A DNA stretch of 40,520 bases, from NCBI GenBank assembly GCA_947474995.1, contig CANJNJ010000034.1, positions 1-40,520 on the forward strand, written 5' to 3'. Position numbers and translations under genes: made by a program. Positions 24,097-32,819 of this stretch are shown piece after piece. This DNA comes from Opitutaceae bacterium (GTDB taxonomy: Bacteria > Verrucomicrobiota > Verrucomicrobiia > Opitutales > Opitutaceae). Under the pieces are notes generated by a model. The model was not told where the DNA came from. It saw only the letters and a program-made list of their open reading frames with translations, and searched no databases. Each line of letters opens with the position of its first letter. The stretch's first letter is position 1.

Positions 24097-26283
24097 ATGC
24101 CCCTAAACTCCGTTCTCCTTTTCCTGATCGCTGCGTTGCTGGCCGGTTGCGGACGCAAAACGCCTAGTGTCACCCAATCGGTGACCCTCAAACCATCGAC
24201 CTCCGCGGATTGCCGGTCGTGTCACGAAGAGATCTTCAGATCCTGGGCGGATTCGCATCACGCGCTGGCGCATCGCTCCGTCGACGCGACGAAGGACGCC
24301 ACTGCCTTCACGCCTTCCCGCAATTTTTCGCAGCACGGGGTCGACTACCAAATCGCGTGGAACGACGGGCGGCCGGATTTTTCCGAAAAACACGCTGCGC
24401 GGCCGGTGGACAAATATGGCCCGGAATTCGCGCTCGGGCACACGCCACTCCGGCAATACGTGGTGCCGGTCGGCGGTGGTCGCTATCAAGTCGCCGAACT
24501 GGCCTTCGATCCCGCGCGCTCCGAATGGTTCGACGTCTTCGGTGACGAGCAGCGGCAACCGGGCGAATGGGGCCATTGGCGCGGCCGCGGGATGAATTGG
24601 AACTCGATGTGCGCCCACTGTCATCTCACCGACTTCCGGAAGAACTACGACGCCGCCGCGGACACCTACGCCTCCACCTGGCGCGAGCAGGGCATCGGCT
24701 GCGCGCAATGCCACGGTGAGTTGCCGGCGGAGCACGCGCAGAAAAAAAAGGGAGTGCCGCCCGCCGATCCGGCCGCACGGGCGCGGGCGCAGGAAACGTG
24801 CGCGCCGTGTCACGCGCGCAATGAACTTCTGACCGGCACGGTGCAGCCGGGCGTGCCCTACACGGATCACTACCGCCTGACCCTGCCCACGGACGCGGCC
24901 ATTTTTTACCCCGACGGCCAGATGCGCGACGAGGATTTCAACTATACCTCATTTCTCACGAGCCGGATGGGCGGAAAGGCCGGGATCACGTGTCTCGACT
25001 GTCACGATCCGCACAGTGGTCGTCCGCGGTTGCCCGTCGAAAACAACGCCCTTTGCCTCCAATGCCACGCCGCGGCGACGAAACCGAACATCCCCGTCAT
25101 CGATCCCGTCGCCCATTCGCATCATGCAGCCGACAGCGCCGGCAACCGCTGCGTTTCGTGCCACATGCCGACCACGACGTACATGCAGCGCGATCCGCGA
25201 CACGACCACGGTTTCCTCCGGCCGGATCCGCTGCTGACCAAGGAACTCGGCATTCCCAACGCCTGCGCCCGCTGCCACAGCGACCAAACCGTCGACTGGG
25301 CGATTGCCGCCACGGACCGCTGGTATGGAGCAAAAATGGAGTCACGCCAGCGCGTGCGCACCCGCGGCGTGGTCGCGGCGCAAGCTGGAGCGGCCGATGC
25401 CGCCGACACGTTGACGGGCCTGCTGGCCACCGAGGACATTCCCGCGTGGAAGGCGACACTGCTGGAATTGGCGCGGCCCTTCGCGAATACGTCACCGGGG
25501 ATCGTCGCGGCCGCGCGCGTCGCGCTCCAGGACCCCGAGCCGCTGGTGCGTTCGGCCGCGGTCCAGGTCCTGGGCGCCAATGAGGCCGCGCGACTCGCGC
25601 TGACTCCGGTCCTCAAGGATCCTTCGCGCCTCGCAAGGTTGGACGCCGAATGGGCGCTGTCCGACCGGCTGGCGGAAAACTCGCCCGAGCGAAAGGAACT
25701 CAACGCCTACCTGGCCGTCATGGCCGACCAACCGGCCGGACAGGCCCGCCTCGGCGAGGATTTCTTCAATCGCGGCCGGATGGTCGAAGCGGAGGCGGCA
25801 CTGCGCAAGGCGACGGAATGGGATCAAAATTCTCCCGGCCTTTTCTTAACGCTCGGCACGGTGTTGAATTCGCTTGGCCGCGACGCCGAGGCGGCGGCCG
25901 CTTTCTGGCGCGCAGCGCAAACCAATCACGCCGACGCGAATGCCGCCTTCAGCGCGGCGCTGGCGTTCGCGGGGGCAGGCAAACTCGCGGACGCCGAAAT
26001 GGCGTTGCGCGAAACGGTCCGCCGGGATCCCAGCCGCGATCGCGCGTGGTACAATCTCGGACTGCTGCTCGCGCAGGCCCATCGCGGGGCCGACGCCCTG
26101 CAGGCGCTGGGCGAGGCCGAACGGCTCGCCCCGTCCGTCGCCGATTATCCGTACGCCCGGGCCACGATCCTCTGGCAGAGCGGGGATCGCGCCGGCACGG
26201 CGACAGCGGCCCGTCGGACGCTCGCCATTGATCCGGCCCACCGCGAGGCACCCGAATTGCTGCGCCGCGCCGAAGCGCGGTGA
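24097..26283 (+). CDS. octaheme c-type cytochrome lipoprotein with TPR domain
   Basis: About 728 residues. The signal peptide MPLNSVLLFLIAALLAGC ends in a good lipobox, so the protein should be lipid-anchored outside the inner membrane. Eight CxxCH heme motifs follow in the first 400 residues: CRSCH, CAHCH, CAQCH, CAPCH, CLDCH, CLQCH, CVSCH and CARCH. VSCHMPTT resembles the cytochrome c554/doubled-CxxCH type. Residues about 430-530 look HEAT-like (ATEDIPAWKATLLELARPF, DPEPLVRSAAVQVLGANEAA). About 560-728 is a run of TPRs (LGTVLNSLGRDAEAAAAFWR, YNLGLLLAQAHRGADALQAL). The family is common in Verrucomicrobiota and Planctomycetota and is presumed to move electrons or assemble a complex. Its partner is unknown. 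ATG 24097 is preferred to TTG 24085. Confidence 0.92.
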   Translation: MPLNSVLLFLIAALLAGCGRKTPSVTQSVTLKPSTSADCRSCHEEIFRSWADSHHALAHRSVDATKDATAFTPSRNFSQHGVDYQIAWNDGRPDFSEKHAARPVDKYGPEFALGHTPLRQYVVPVGGGRYQVAELAFDPARSEWFDVFGDEQRQPGEWGHWRGRGMNWNSMCAHCHLTDFRKNYDAAADTYASTWREQGIGCAQCHGELPAEHAQKKKGVPPADPAARARAQETCAPCHARNELLTGTVQPGVPYTDHYRLTLPTDAAIFYPDGQMRDEDFNYTSFLTSRMGGKAGITCLDCHDPHSGRPRLPVENNALCLQCHAAATKPNIPVIDPVAHSHHAADSAGNRCVSCHMPTTTYMQRDPRHDHGFLRPDPLLTKELGIPNACARCHSDQTVDWAIAATDRWYGAKMESRQRVRTRGVVAAQAGAADAADTLTGLLATEDIPAWKATLLELARPFANTSPGIVAAARVALQDPEPLVRSAAVQVLGANEAARLALTPVLKDPSRLARLDAEWALSDRLAENSPERKELNAYLAVMADQPAGQARLGEDFFNRGRMVEAEAALRKATEWDQNSPGLFLTLGTVLNSLGRDAEAAAAFWRAAQTNHADANAAFSAALAFAGAGKLADAEMALRETVRRDPSRDRAWYNLGLLLAQAHRGADALQALGEAERLAPSVADYPYARATILWQSGDRAGTATAARRTLAIDPAHREAPELLRRAEAR

Positions 26284-26295
26284 AGAACCCGTAGG

Positions 26296-26346
26296 TAGGG
26301 ACGGCTCTCCGAGCCGGCCGCGGACGCCTGCGGAGAGGCGTCCCTA
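26296..26346. repeat. dispersed palindromic repeat, copy 2 (TAGGGACG family)
   Basis: TAGGGACGG (26296-26304) is inverted as CGTCCCTA (26339-26346). The right half (GGACGCCTGCGGAGAGGCGT onward) is identical to the copy at 8029-8112. This copy is shorter and lies 12 bases after the cytochrome stop. Confidence 0.85.
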
Positions 26347-26405
26347 CCGCGCTGCCGCGCGAAGGTCTTAATAATTTAGCTCTTGGCTACGAAGTTCGGT
26401 CGTTA

Positions 26406-27179
26406 TCACCGGAGGTGAATCACGCCGCCATCGATGTCGTAGGCGGAACCGGTGATGAAACTCGCTTCGTCGGAGCACAGATAGGCCACGAGCCCGGCGA
26501 TCTCCGACGGCTCGGCCATCCGCCCGATCGGTTGCGTCGCCTCCAGCACCTTGAACATTTCCTTTTCCTTGCCCGGATAATTTTTCGCGAGATAACCGTC
26601 GACAAAGGGCGTGTGGACCCGGGCCGGACACACGCAATTGCAGCGAATGCCGCGGGCCACGAAGTCGCGCGCCACGGCGAGCGTCATCGTCAGCACGGCA
26701 CCCTTGCTCATGCTGTAGGCGAAGCGATCCGGCACGGCGATCTTCGAGACGGTCGAGGCCATGTTCACAATCGCACCGCCGCCGCTCGCGAGCAGCTTCT
26801 GCACCCCGAAGTGCAGGCAGTGGTAAACACCCTTCACATTGACGCCATAAATTAGATCCATGTCCTCCGGCGTCGTGGTCAGGACGTCTCCGATGTGGGC
26901 GATGCCCGCGTTGTTGACGAGGATGTGCAGTTTCTCGATCTGCTCGAAGGCCGCTTTCACCGAGGCCGTGCTCGAAACATCGGCGGTGATCATGCGGACC
27001 GCCCCGCCGGCCTGGCGAATTTCCGTCGCGGTGGCTTCACCCGCTTCGGGTCGCGTCTCGAGAATGGTCACGTGGGCGCCTTCCGCGGCGAGACGCACCG
27101 CGATGGCGCGACCAATGCCGGAACCGGCACCCGTGACGAGGGCATACTTGTTGGCGAGACGTTGCACGAGGGGAGTCAT
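26406..27179 (-). CDS. SDR-family NAD(P)-dependent oxidoreductase
   Basis: 257 residues, a classical short-chain dehydrogenase. The cofactor motif TGAGSGIG is at 16-23, NNAG at 89-92, the catalytic Ser142 in MASTVS, and Tyr155/Lys159 in YSMSK. The C-terminal segment is RVHTPFVDGYLAKNYPGKEK, then QPIGRMAEPSEIAGLVAYLCSDEASFITG. Its style resembles sugar-acid SDRs such as 2-keto-3-deoxy-L-fuconate dehydrogenases, but the substrate is not determined. ATG 27179 is chosen because the extra upstream frame covers an inverted repeat. It is downstream of the GudD/GarL/GarR-like genes on the same strand but separated by an 800-bp repeat-filled gap. Confidence 0.92.
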   Translation of the reverse strand: MTPLVQRLANKYALVTGAGSGIGRAIAVRLAAEGAHVTILETRPEAGEATATEIRQAGGAVRMITADVSSTASVKAAFEQIEKLHILVNNAGIAHIGDVLTTTPEDMDLIYGVNVKGVYHCLHFGVQKLLASGGGAIVNMASTVSKIAVPDRFAYSMSKGAVLTMTLAVARDFVARGIRCNCVCPARVHTPFVDGYLAKNYPGKEKEMFKVLEATQPIGRMAEPSEIAGLVAYLCSDEASFITGSAYDIDGGVIHLR

Positions 27180-27224
27180 GGAGAAAGTAGCGCCAGCTTT
27201 TTTCCCGTCGTCAATCATTGCCGC

Positions 27225-27318
27225 TAGCCCGCATATTTCACCCTCTGATTGGTTTTTTCGGATAGCCGACGACGGAGGCAGCGGTGTTTTTGTGTTAGCG
27301 ATGAGGATATGCGGGCTA
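27225..27318. mobile_element. candidate MITE with perfect 12-bp terminal inverted repeats
   Basis: TAGCCCGCATAT (27225-27236) is inverted perfectly as ATATGCGGGCTA (27307-27318), bounding 94 bases without a gene. The terminal sequence is of the kind seen at insertion-sequence ends. I cannot name the parent element or see clear target duplications. Confidence 0.55.
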
Positions 27319-27981
27319 AAAGCAAAACCGCCGCGGTTTTGCCAATAGCCCGGACGCTCAAGGCGGCTGAGACCACGGCAAAGGTTTGGGAACACGCGGT
27401 GGCTGCACCTGAGCGAGGAGTGTCTGACTATTCGAGCGTCGACACCAACATGTTGGTCGTAAGCGAACGTGGTTATTGTTCGTAGTCCCGCCTTTAGACG
27501 GAACGAACGTGCACGAGGCACCACCTGAAGGCGGAACGACCAACGACGGCTGCGCCGCCTCTTTTTTCGAGCGCAGTCTCGAAAAAAGGCCGCTCTACTA
27601 TCCATCCCTATCGTCGCAGGCCGCGACGATTTTTCGGTCGGGGTTCGCACGACGTAGCCCTGCCCGAGAGGGCAGGGCTGATGGCATTTTCGTTTTGTTC
27701 TCGGTCCCGCCTCTCTCGAGGCGGGCTACGAATACACCTTTGGTTGCGGTCGCCGCGGTAGGAAAAGTCCGGGCTAGAAGCGGGCGCCACTTTCCGAAAC
27801 GGACATCCCAAGTCCCGTCCACGGTTTTGCAGGGCGGCCCACAAGGGGACCGCCATCGAACGTGAGTTCGCATTCAACCCATCGGGCGCTCCGCGCGCGG
27901 CCTTCGAGCCCAAGATCGCGCCCGGCGCACCATCACCGCACGCTTTAGCCCCCGGCGAGCACCCGCGCCGTGGCGCCGGCC
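27319..27981. other. repeat-filled gene-free region upstream of SDR
   Basis: No gene is supported. It holds a hairpin GCAAAACCG-CCG-CGGTTTTGC near 27330, a divergent GTCGTCCCGCC-family copy (about 27486-27543), and a perfect 10-bp stem TTTTTTCGAG/CTCGAAAAAA (27562-27571 with 27578-27587). Hairpins of the GCCCTGCCCGAGAGGGCAGG type follow (about 27657-27680), and CCCGCCTCTCTCGAGGCGGG lies near 27706. Short frames here are translations of these repeats. Confidence 0.65.
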
Positions 27982-29268
27982 TTACCAGCGGGTGGCCATG
28001 AAACGCCAGCCAGGGTTCTTCCGCTGCATCTCCGAGACGTCGTCGCGTTCCTTGATGCCGGCCTTCAGGTACGCGGCATGTGCCTTGGCGAGTGCCGGAC
28101 GATCGAGTTCGACGCCCAAGCCGGGGCCCTTCGGCAGCGTGACACAGCCGCCTTCAATCTTCATCCGGCCACCGACAATGATTTCGTCCCACTGCCAGGG
28201 ATAATGCGTGTCGAGGGCGTAACCGAGATTCGGCATCGCCGCGCCGAGGTGGGTCATCGCCGCGAGCGAGATGCCGGCGTGGTTGTTCGAGTGCATCGAC
28301 ACGCCCCGACTAAACGTCCGGCAGTGCGCCGCGAGTTCCATCGAGGCGCGCAGGCCACCCCAAAAATGGTGATCGGTCAGAATGATGTCCTCGGAACCAT
28401 GGCGAATGCTGCCGGCGATGTCATCGAACGACGTCGTGCACATGTTCGTCGCTAGGGGCGTCTTCAACGCCCGGCGCACGGCGGCCATGCCCTCCTGGGT
28501 GCGACAGGGGTCCTCGAGATACTGCAGGATTCCCTCCATCTCGCGGCCCCATTGGATCGAGGTATCGACGGTCCAGACCGCGTTGGGATCAAAGCGCAGC
28601 GGCACGTTCGGACCGAACGCCTCGTGCAGCGCTTTCATCGCCGCGACTTCCTGGGCCGGTTCGAAAACGCCGCCCTTGAGCTTGATCGATTCGAACCCGA
28701 ATTCCTTCACCATCACCTGCGCCTGCGCAACAATGCCCGCGGGATCGAGTGCCGCCTTCTGCCGGGCGGCCGCCCAACCCGTGGCCTGCGGATCGGTGCT
28801 CGCTCCGAGTTCACCGCCGGCGCCTTCATATTTGTAGAAAAGGTAGGCCGAGTAAGGCACGCGCTCGCGCACGATGCCGCCGAGGAGCGTCGCCACCGGC
28901 ACGCCCAAGGCCTTGCCCGCGAGATCGAGGCACGCCACGTCGAGGGCACTATATACCTGCACGCGCGTCCGGCTGTCCCACGGCATGTCTCCCCGCTCGA
29001 CGGAAGTTTCCGGCGCGCAGCGCTCCACGAGTTTCCCCCGCAGCTGATGCCAGTTGAGCGGGTCGGACCCCATCACCGTGTCGCGGACCGCGGCCAGCGC
29101 CTGGTCGATCGCGACGCTGCCCGGCACCTCGGCGAGGCCGGTGAGGCCATTGTCGGTCACCAACTCGACCACGGTCCGCAGGCAATAAGGCGCGTGCAGG
29201 CCAACCGAGTTGAGCAGGGGCGGATCGCCGAGGGCGATCGGCGTAATGTGCATTTCGGTGATTTTCAT
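27982..29268 (-). CDS. glucarate dehydratase-like enolase-superfamily enzyme
   Basis: 428 residues. Enolase-superfamily dehydratase of the GudD type, expected to turn D-glucarate (or a close aldarate) into 5-keto-4-deoxy-D-glucarate. The KxK base is Lys196/Lys198 in ESIKLKGG. Metal ligands are Asp227 (FDPNAVW), Glu252 (LEDP) and Asn275 (TNMCTT), with the general base in HSNNHAGISLA (His326). The end LDTHYPWQ, KGPGLGVELDRP and NPGWRF is very like GudD. The ATG at 29268 (MKITEMHITPIAL) is preferred to an upstream start. The HpaI-family aldolase lies 68 bases upstream on the same strand, so the pair is an operon. An equally close paralogue with altered substrate range cannot be excluded. Confidence 0.92.
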   Translation of the reverse strand: MKITEMHITPIALGDPPLLNSVGLHAPYCLRTVVELVTDNGLTGLAEVPGSVAIDQALAAVRDTVMGSDPLNWHQLRGKLVERCAPETSVERGDMPWDSRTRVQVYSALDVACLDLAGKALGVPVATLLGGIVRERVPYSAYLFYKYEGAGGELGASTDPQATGWAAARQKAALDPAGIVAQAQVMVKEFGFESIKLKGGVFEPAQEVAAMKALHEAFGPNVPLRFDPNAVWTVDTSIQWGREMEGILQYLEDPCRTQEGMAAVRRALKTPLATNMCTTSFDDIAGSIRHGSEDIILTDHHFWGGLRASMELAAHCRTFSRGVSMHSNNHAGISLAAMTHLGAAMPNLGYALDTHYPWQWDEIIVGGRMKIEGGCVTLPKGPGLGVELDRPALAKAHAAYLKAGIKERDDVSEMQRKNPGWRFMATRW

Positions 29269-29336
29269 CAAAAGAGGAAGGGCGGGCATGCAAGCCCGCC
29301 CCGTTTTTCAATAATTCGAAACGCCGGGCGCGGCGC

Positions 29337-30104
29337 TTACTTCCCGCGCAACGAGGCCACGAGCCCGATCAGACCGGTGCGGACCGCGCCGCCATCGGAA
29401 CCGAGGGCGACAAAGGTGTAGCCGAGTTCGCGGCAAATCGGCACGAGCGCCGCGTTGTGCACGAGAATGCCGGCGGCTTTGCCGTGCTTCTTCGCGGCGT
29501 CGCTGACCTTCTTCAGCGCAGCGCGGAAGTCGGGATGATCGAGCTGGTCCCGGATTCCCATATTGTACGAGAGATCCGTCGGGCCGACAAACATGACATC
29601 GGCCCCGTCGACAGCGGCGATCTCATCGATGTTGTTCACGGCTTCGGGCGTCTCGATTTGGACGACCGTGAGGAGCCACTCGTGGGCATGCGTGTAATAC
29701 TCCTCGAAATCCCCGCCGAACCCGGCGCCGCGATTGAACTTCGCCACGCCGCGCAAACCGCGCGGCGGATAGCGCATGGACTGCACGGCGGCCTTGGCCT
29801 CCGCGGCGGTGCTGACCCACGGCACCATCACGCCATGGGCACCCATGTCGAGGGCCCGCTTGAAGCGCGGCGTTTCGTTGGCGGCGATGCGCACAATCGG
29901 CGCCGCCGGCGTGCCCGTGGCCGCCTGGAGTTGGTGCAACATCGTGTCTTCGCCGCCCGGACCGTGCTCGTGGTCGATGAGCAGCCAGTCGAAGCCGGCG
30001 AGGCCCGCGATTTCGACCGTGATGGGCGAACCGAGATTAAGAAAAGTCCCGATCACATATTCACGAGCGAGGACGCGGGAGCGGAGGGTGCCGTTTGGTT
30101 TCAT
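29337..30104 (-). CDS. HpcH/HpaI-family aldolase (GarL-like)
   Basis: 255 residues, a class II metal-dependent pyruvate aldolase. The catalytic dyad and pyruvate site are His45 in LLIDHEHGPG and Arg72 in PIVRIA. Metal ligands are Glu151 (VQIETPEA) and Asp177 (GPTDLS), with GAHGVMVPWV in between. In this context it should split 5-keto-4-deoxy-D-glucarate into pyruvate and tartronate semialdehyde, as GarL does. The homologous HpcH and RhmA act on other 2-keto-3-deoxy acids. The start at 30104 is clear because the longer frame is repeat sequence. It sits between the GarR-like and GudD-like genes on one strand. Confidence 0.93.
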   Translation of the reverse strand: MKPNGTLRSRVLAREYVIGTFLNLGSPITVEIAGLAGFDWLLIDHEHGPGGEDTMLHQLQAATGTPAAPIVRIAANETPRFKRALDMGAHGVMVPWVSTAAEAKAAVQSMRYPPRGLRGVAKFNRGAGFGGDFEEYYTHAHEWLLTVVQIETPEAVNNIDEIAAVDGADVMFVGPTDLSYNMGIRDQLDHPDFRAALKKVSDAAKKHGKAAGILVHNAALVPICRELGYTFVALGSDGGAVRTGLIGLVASLRGK

Positions 30105-30112
30105 GGTGAAGA

Positions 30113-30222
30113 TTAGTTGAGAGTTGAGTGCTGCGAGTTGAGAGCCGGAATTCGGCAGCGAAAAGGCTGAGAGGTGTTTCCCGAGTGTTGCGAATTGAAG
30201 TCTCTCAACGCTCAACGCTCAA
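30113..30222. repeat. inverted heptad repeat element between garR-like and garL-like genes
   Basis: TTGAGAGTTGAGTGCTGCGA (from 30117) with GTTGAGAG after it is answered by CTCTCAACGCTCAACGCTCA (from 30202). GAGCCGGAATTCGG at 30143 recalls the GCCGGAAAAATTCAG core of other copies. It fills the 130-bp spacer of the operon. Confidence 0.7.
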
Positions 30223-30234
30223 CCGGGCTTGGAA

Positions 30235-31110
30235 TCAGAGAGAGATGTAGAGTCGGTAAAGCGCCTGCGTTCCACAATCCTCCCAGCCGCGGGCGGCGAC
30301 CTGGTCGTAGAGTTTCTTGGCACAGGCGAGGCCGGGGAGATCGATTTTTAGTTCGGCGGCGCTTTCGAGCGCGATCCGCATGTCCTTCAAGATGTGCTTC
30401 ACGTAGAAGCCCGGGGCAAAATTTTCACTCAGCGCCCGGGGCGCGAGATTGGTCATCGCCCATCCGCCCGCGGCACCGCCGCTGATGCTGGCGTGCACCG
30501 CCGTGGGATCGAGGCCGGCCTTCTTCGCGTAAACCAGCGCCTCGCACCAGGCGACCATCGCCACCGCGACCGCGATCTGGTTGGCCATCTTGCAGTATTG
30601 GCCGGCTCCCGGGCCGCCATGCAGGGCAATGTTCTTGCCCATCAGTTCAAACAAGGGCTTGGCCCGGGCAAATGCGGTGGCGTCACCGCCGACCATGATG
30701 ACCAACCGGGCTTCCTTCGCCCCGAGATCGCCCCCGGATACCGGAGCGTCGAGCGAACTCAGGCCACGCTTCTTGGCGGCGTCAGCGATGCGCACGGCCA
30801 GCGCCGGGCTGGACGTCGTCATGTCGATCAAGAGCGCACCGGGCTTGGCGCGCTCGACGACTCCGCCCTGGCCGAGATAAGTGGCTTCCACGTCCGTGGG
30901 GAATCCGACGATGGTAAAGACCACGTCAGCCTCCGCCGCCGCGCTGCCCGCGGTCTCGTGCCACGTGGCGCCGGCTTCCACCAAAGCGGCGGCTTTTTCC
31001 TTCGTCCGATTGTAGACGTGGAGCTTGTGACCAGCCTTTTGAAGATGACCGGCCATGCTGCGTCCCATGACGCCAGTACCGATGAATGCGATCGAAAGTG
31101 GAGCGGACAT
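30235..31110 (-). CDS. tartronate semialdehyde reductase-like (2-hydroxy-3-oxopropionate reductase) protein
   Basis: 291 residues, a beta-hydroxyacid dehydrogenase. The Rossmann motif is IAFIGTGVMGRSMAGHL, the substrate motif DAPVSGGDLGAKEARLVIMV, and the catalytic Lys174 is in GQYCKMANQ. The C-terminal domain has KKAGLDPTAVHASISGGAAG. The expected reaction is NAD(P)H-dependent reduction of tartronate semialdehyde to D-glycerate, as GarR or GlxR. 3-hydroxyisobutyrate dehydrogenase is the main alternative. It is the first of three same-strand genes that together form a glucarate-to-glycerate route. No glycerate kinase is seen in the window. Confidence 0.9.
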   Translation of the reverse strand: MSAPLSIAFIGTGVMGRSMAGHLQKAGHKLHVYNRTKEKAAALVEAGATWHETAGSAAAEADVVFTIVGFPTDVEATYLGQGGVVERAKPGALLIDMTTSSPALAVRIADAAKKRGLSSLDAPVSGGDLGAKEARLVIMVGGDATAFARAKPLFELMGKNIALHGGPGAGQYCKMANQIAVAVAMVAWCEALVYAKKAGLDPTAVHASISGGAAGGWAMTNLAPRALSENFAPGFYVKHILKDMRIALESAAELKIDLPGLACAKKLYDQVAARGWEDCGTQALYRLYISL

Positions 31111-31338
31111 AGTGCGAATCCCAGGTGGAAGTTGAAAGGAACGGCCATGCAAACTCTTCAGCCCGGCGCGGGCGATGAAAATTTTTCGTCCACGGCCCCC
31201 CGCTCCCCGCCGTGAAATGAGAATTTGCCGCGTATGACACAGGCCGCGGCCACACTGGCCGCCCACCCCACAGGAAAATCGACCCGTTCGCGACCGCCGT
31301 CGCGCTCCGGGCGCACTGCCGCCAGTCAGAGCCGGGCG

Positions 31339-31539
31339 CTACTCGGACCGCAACCCGAGCCCGGCGGCTTGCGCGTATTTTCGCTGCGCGCGCTCCAAGG
31401 TCAGGACCGCCAGCTGAACGTCGTCCGCCGCGGACTTTGAGATCCGCCGAATATCGCCCGTGATCGTAACCAGCGTCGCCCGCACAATCGGGAGGTCCTG
31501 CTCCAGGATTTCCTTTTGCTCATAGGCGGTTTCGTTCAT
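31339..31539 (-). CDS. small hypothetical protein
   Basis: 66 residues, MNETAYEQKEILEQDLPIVR onward, amphipathic and helical, with no Cys and no membrane segment. I do not recognise it. The frame is open further upstream, but ATG 31539 gives a clean start. It sits alone between the GarR-like gene and the NIPSNAP gene, divergent from the latter. Its composition is unlike repeat-derived frames, which favours a real gene, but the evidence is modest. Confidence 0.5.
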   Translation of the reverse strand: MNETAYEQKEILEQDLPIVRATLVTITGDIRRISKSAADDVQLAVLTLERAQRKYAQAAGLGLRSE

Positions 31540-31720
31540 GCGCGGGTATGACGTCCGCCAGACCCGATTGTTCACGGAAAAATCGCCGTCTGGTCGATCG
31601 TTTCCCCTTTGCGACTCCGCCGTCACCGGTTTGTGACGCCCTCGCACCCCGGCTCGCCAAGTGGGCTTTTAATGTTCCACTTGACCTCTTACCCTCGGGA
31701 AACTTCCTCGTCGCGAATTC

Positions 31721-32530
31721 TTGAAAACCACCCTCCCCGCCTCCGCCGCCACTGCGCTCACCTCCGGCCTTCCGGCCACCGCCGGCTCTGCCGCCACCGG
31801 CGATCGCGAATATTATGAACTGCGCGCCTATCGCGTGAAGACCGCCGCCGCCCGGGCCGCGCTCGACGGCTATCTGGAGAAAGCCTTTCTCCCCGCCCTC
31901 GAAAAACGGGGCGTCCGCCAGGTGGGGGTCTTCACCGAGCTCGACATCAACCGGGAAACCGCCACGTCGTCGCCGAAGGCGGACACGCCCGTCTGGGTCC
32001 TTATCCCCCACGCGTCATTCACCTCGTTTGTCGCGGTCAGTGCCGAGTTGAACAAAGACCCGGCGGTGCAACAGGCCGCGCGCGACTATCTCACGTTGCC
32101 GAAGGAATCGCCCGCCTTTGACCGGATTGATTCGTGGCTGCTCCTCGCGTTCATGGGCCTGCCGCAAATGCAGGTGCCGGAATTTTCCCGGAATCGCGTG
32201 GCGACGCGCCTCTTTGAAATGCGCTCGTATGAAAGCTACAGCGAACTCAAGGCCCTCGCCAAGATGGCGATGTTCGACGACGGCGAAATCGGGGTCATGC
32301 AAGCCGCGGGCATGAACCCATTGTTCTACGGCCAGGCCCTCGCCGGCCGCGACCTGCCGCACCTCACCTACATCACGGGCGCCGAGGACCTGAAGACCCA
32401 CCTCGGCAACTGGAAAAAATTCATCGCCCACCCGGACTGGGTGAAGATGAAGGAACTGCCGCAGTACGCCGACACGGTCTCGAAGAACACGCCGCGCTTC
32501 CTCGCGCCAACGAGCTATTCGCAGATCTGA
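31721..32530 (+). CDS. NIPSNAP-family protein, likely Tat-exported, with apparent 5' frameshift
   Basis: 269 residues from a TTG. Two NIPSNAP (dimeric alpha-beta barrel) units are visible, YYELRAYRVKTAAARAALDG and RLFEMRSYESYSELKALAKM, each ending in a HPDWVKMK or related helix. The function of the family in bacteria is not well defined. The N-terminal TTLPASAATALTSGLPATAG looks like the second half of a signal peptide. In the same frame just before the TTG lies PRREFL, the core of a twin-arginine signal, but no start codon precedes it in that frame. An ATG at 31672 in another frame reads MFHLTSYPR, and removing one base near 31697-31702 would join them. Either a sequencing error or a real frameshift is likely. 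Confidence 0.85.
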   Translation: MKTTLPASAATALTSGLPATAGSAATGDREYYELRAYRVKTAAARAALDGYLEKAFLPALEKRGVRQVGVFTELDINRETATSSPKADTPVWVLIPHASFTSFVAVSAELNKDPAVQQAARDYLTLPKESPAFDRIDSWLLLAFMGLPQMQVPEFSRNRVATRLFEMRSYESYSELKALAKMAMFDDGEIGVMQAAGMNPLFYGQALAGRDLPHLTYITGAEDLKTHLGNWKKFIAHPDWVKMKELPQYADTVSKNTPRFLAPTSYSQI

Positions 32531-32577
32531 GCCGGAAAATTTAGTTGAGAGTTGACGGTTGAAAGTTGAAAGCGCGT
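32527..32577. repeat. heptad repeat copy after the NIPSNAP gene
   Basis: GAGCCGGAAAATTTAGTTGA, then GAGTTGACGGTTGAAAGTTG, begin at the NIPSNAP stop codon. This matches the reverse complement of 19043-19088 at nearly every position. A decayed inverted partner CGCGCTTTCGCCCTTCAG lies near 32805. Between them are hairpins such as CCCTGCTCTCCCGAGCAGGG (32682-32701), and no gene. Confidence 0.75.
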
Positions 32578-32819
32578 TCGATTGCCACCTTCCAACCCCA
32601 CCTCTCTCGAGGAACCGCGCCGAGGTAGCGAGCTTCGGGAGAAGCGGGATTCACGCATGGACCGAAGACCATCCCTGCTCTCCCGAGCAGGGCTACCGCA
32701 ACCTTCGTTTCTTCCCGTCCGGAGCAAAACAGGTTTTGCGGTTTTGGGCTGCACGTTTCCGGCTGCTATGAAGCCGGTTGAAAACCAATGTTTGGACTGA
32801 TTGCCCGCGCTTTCGCCCT

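Noticed and set aside
27476-27865. 129-codon plus-strand frame
   Set aside because: It translates repeat elements and hairpins (VVPPLDG, PPEGGTTN) and has no family features.
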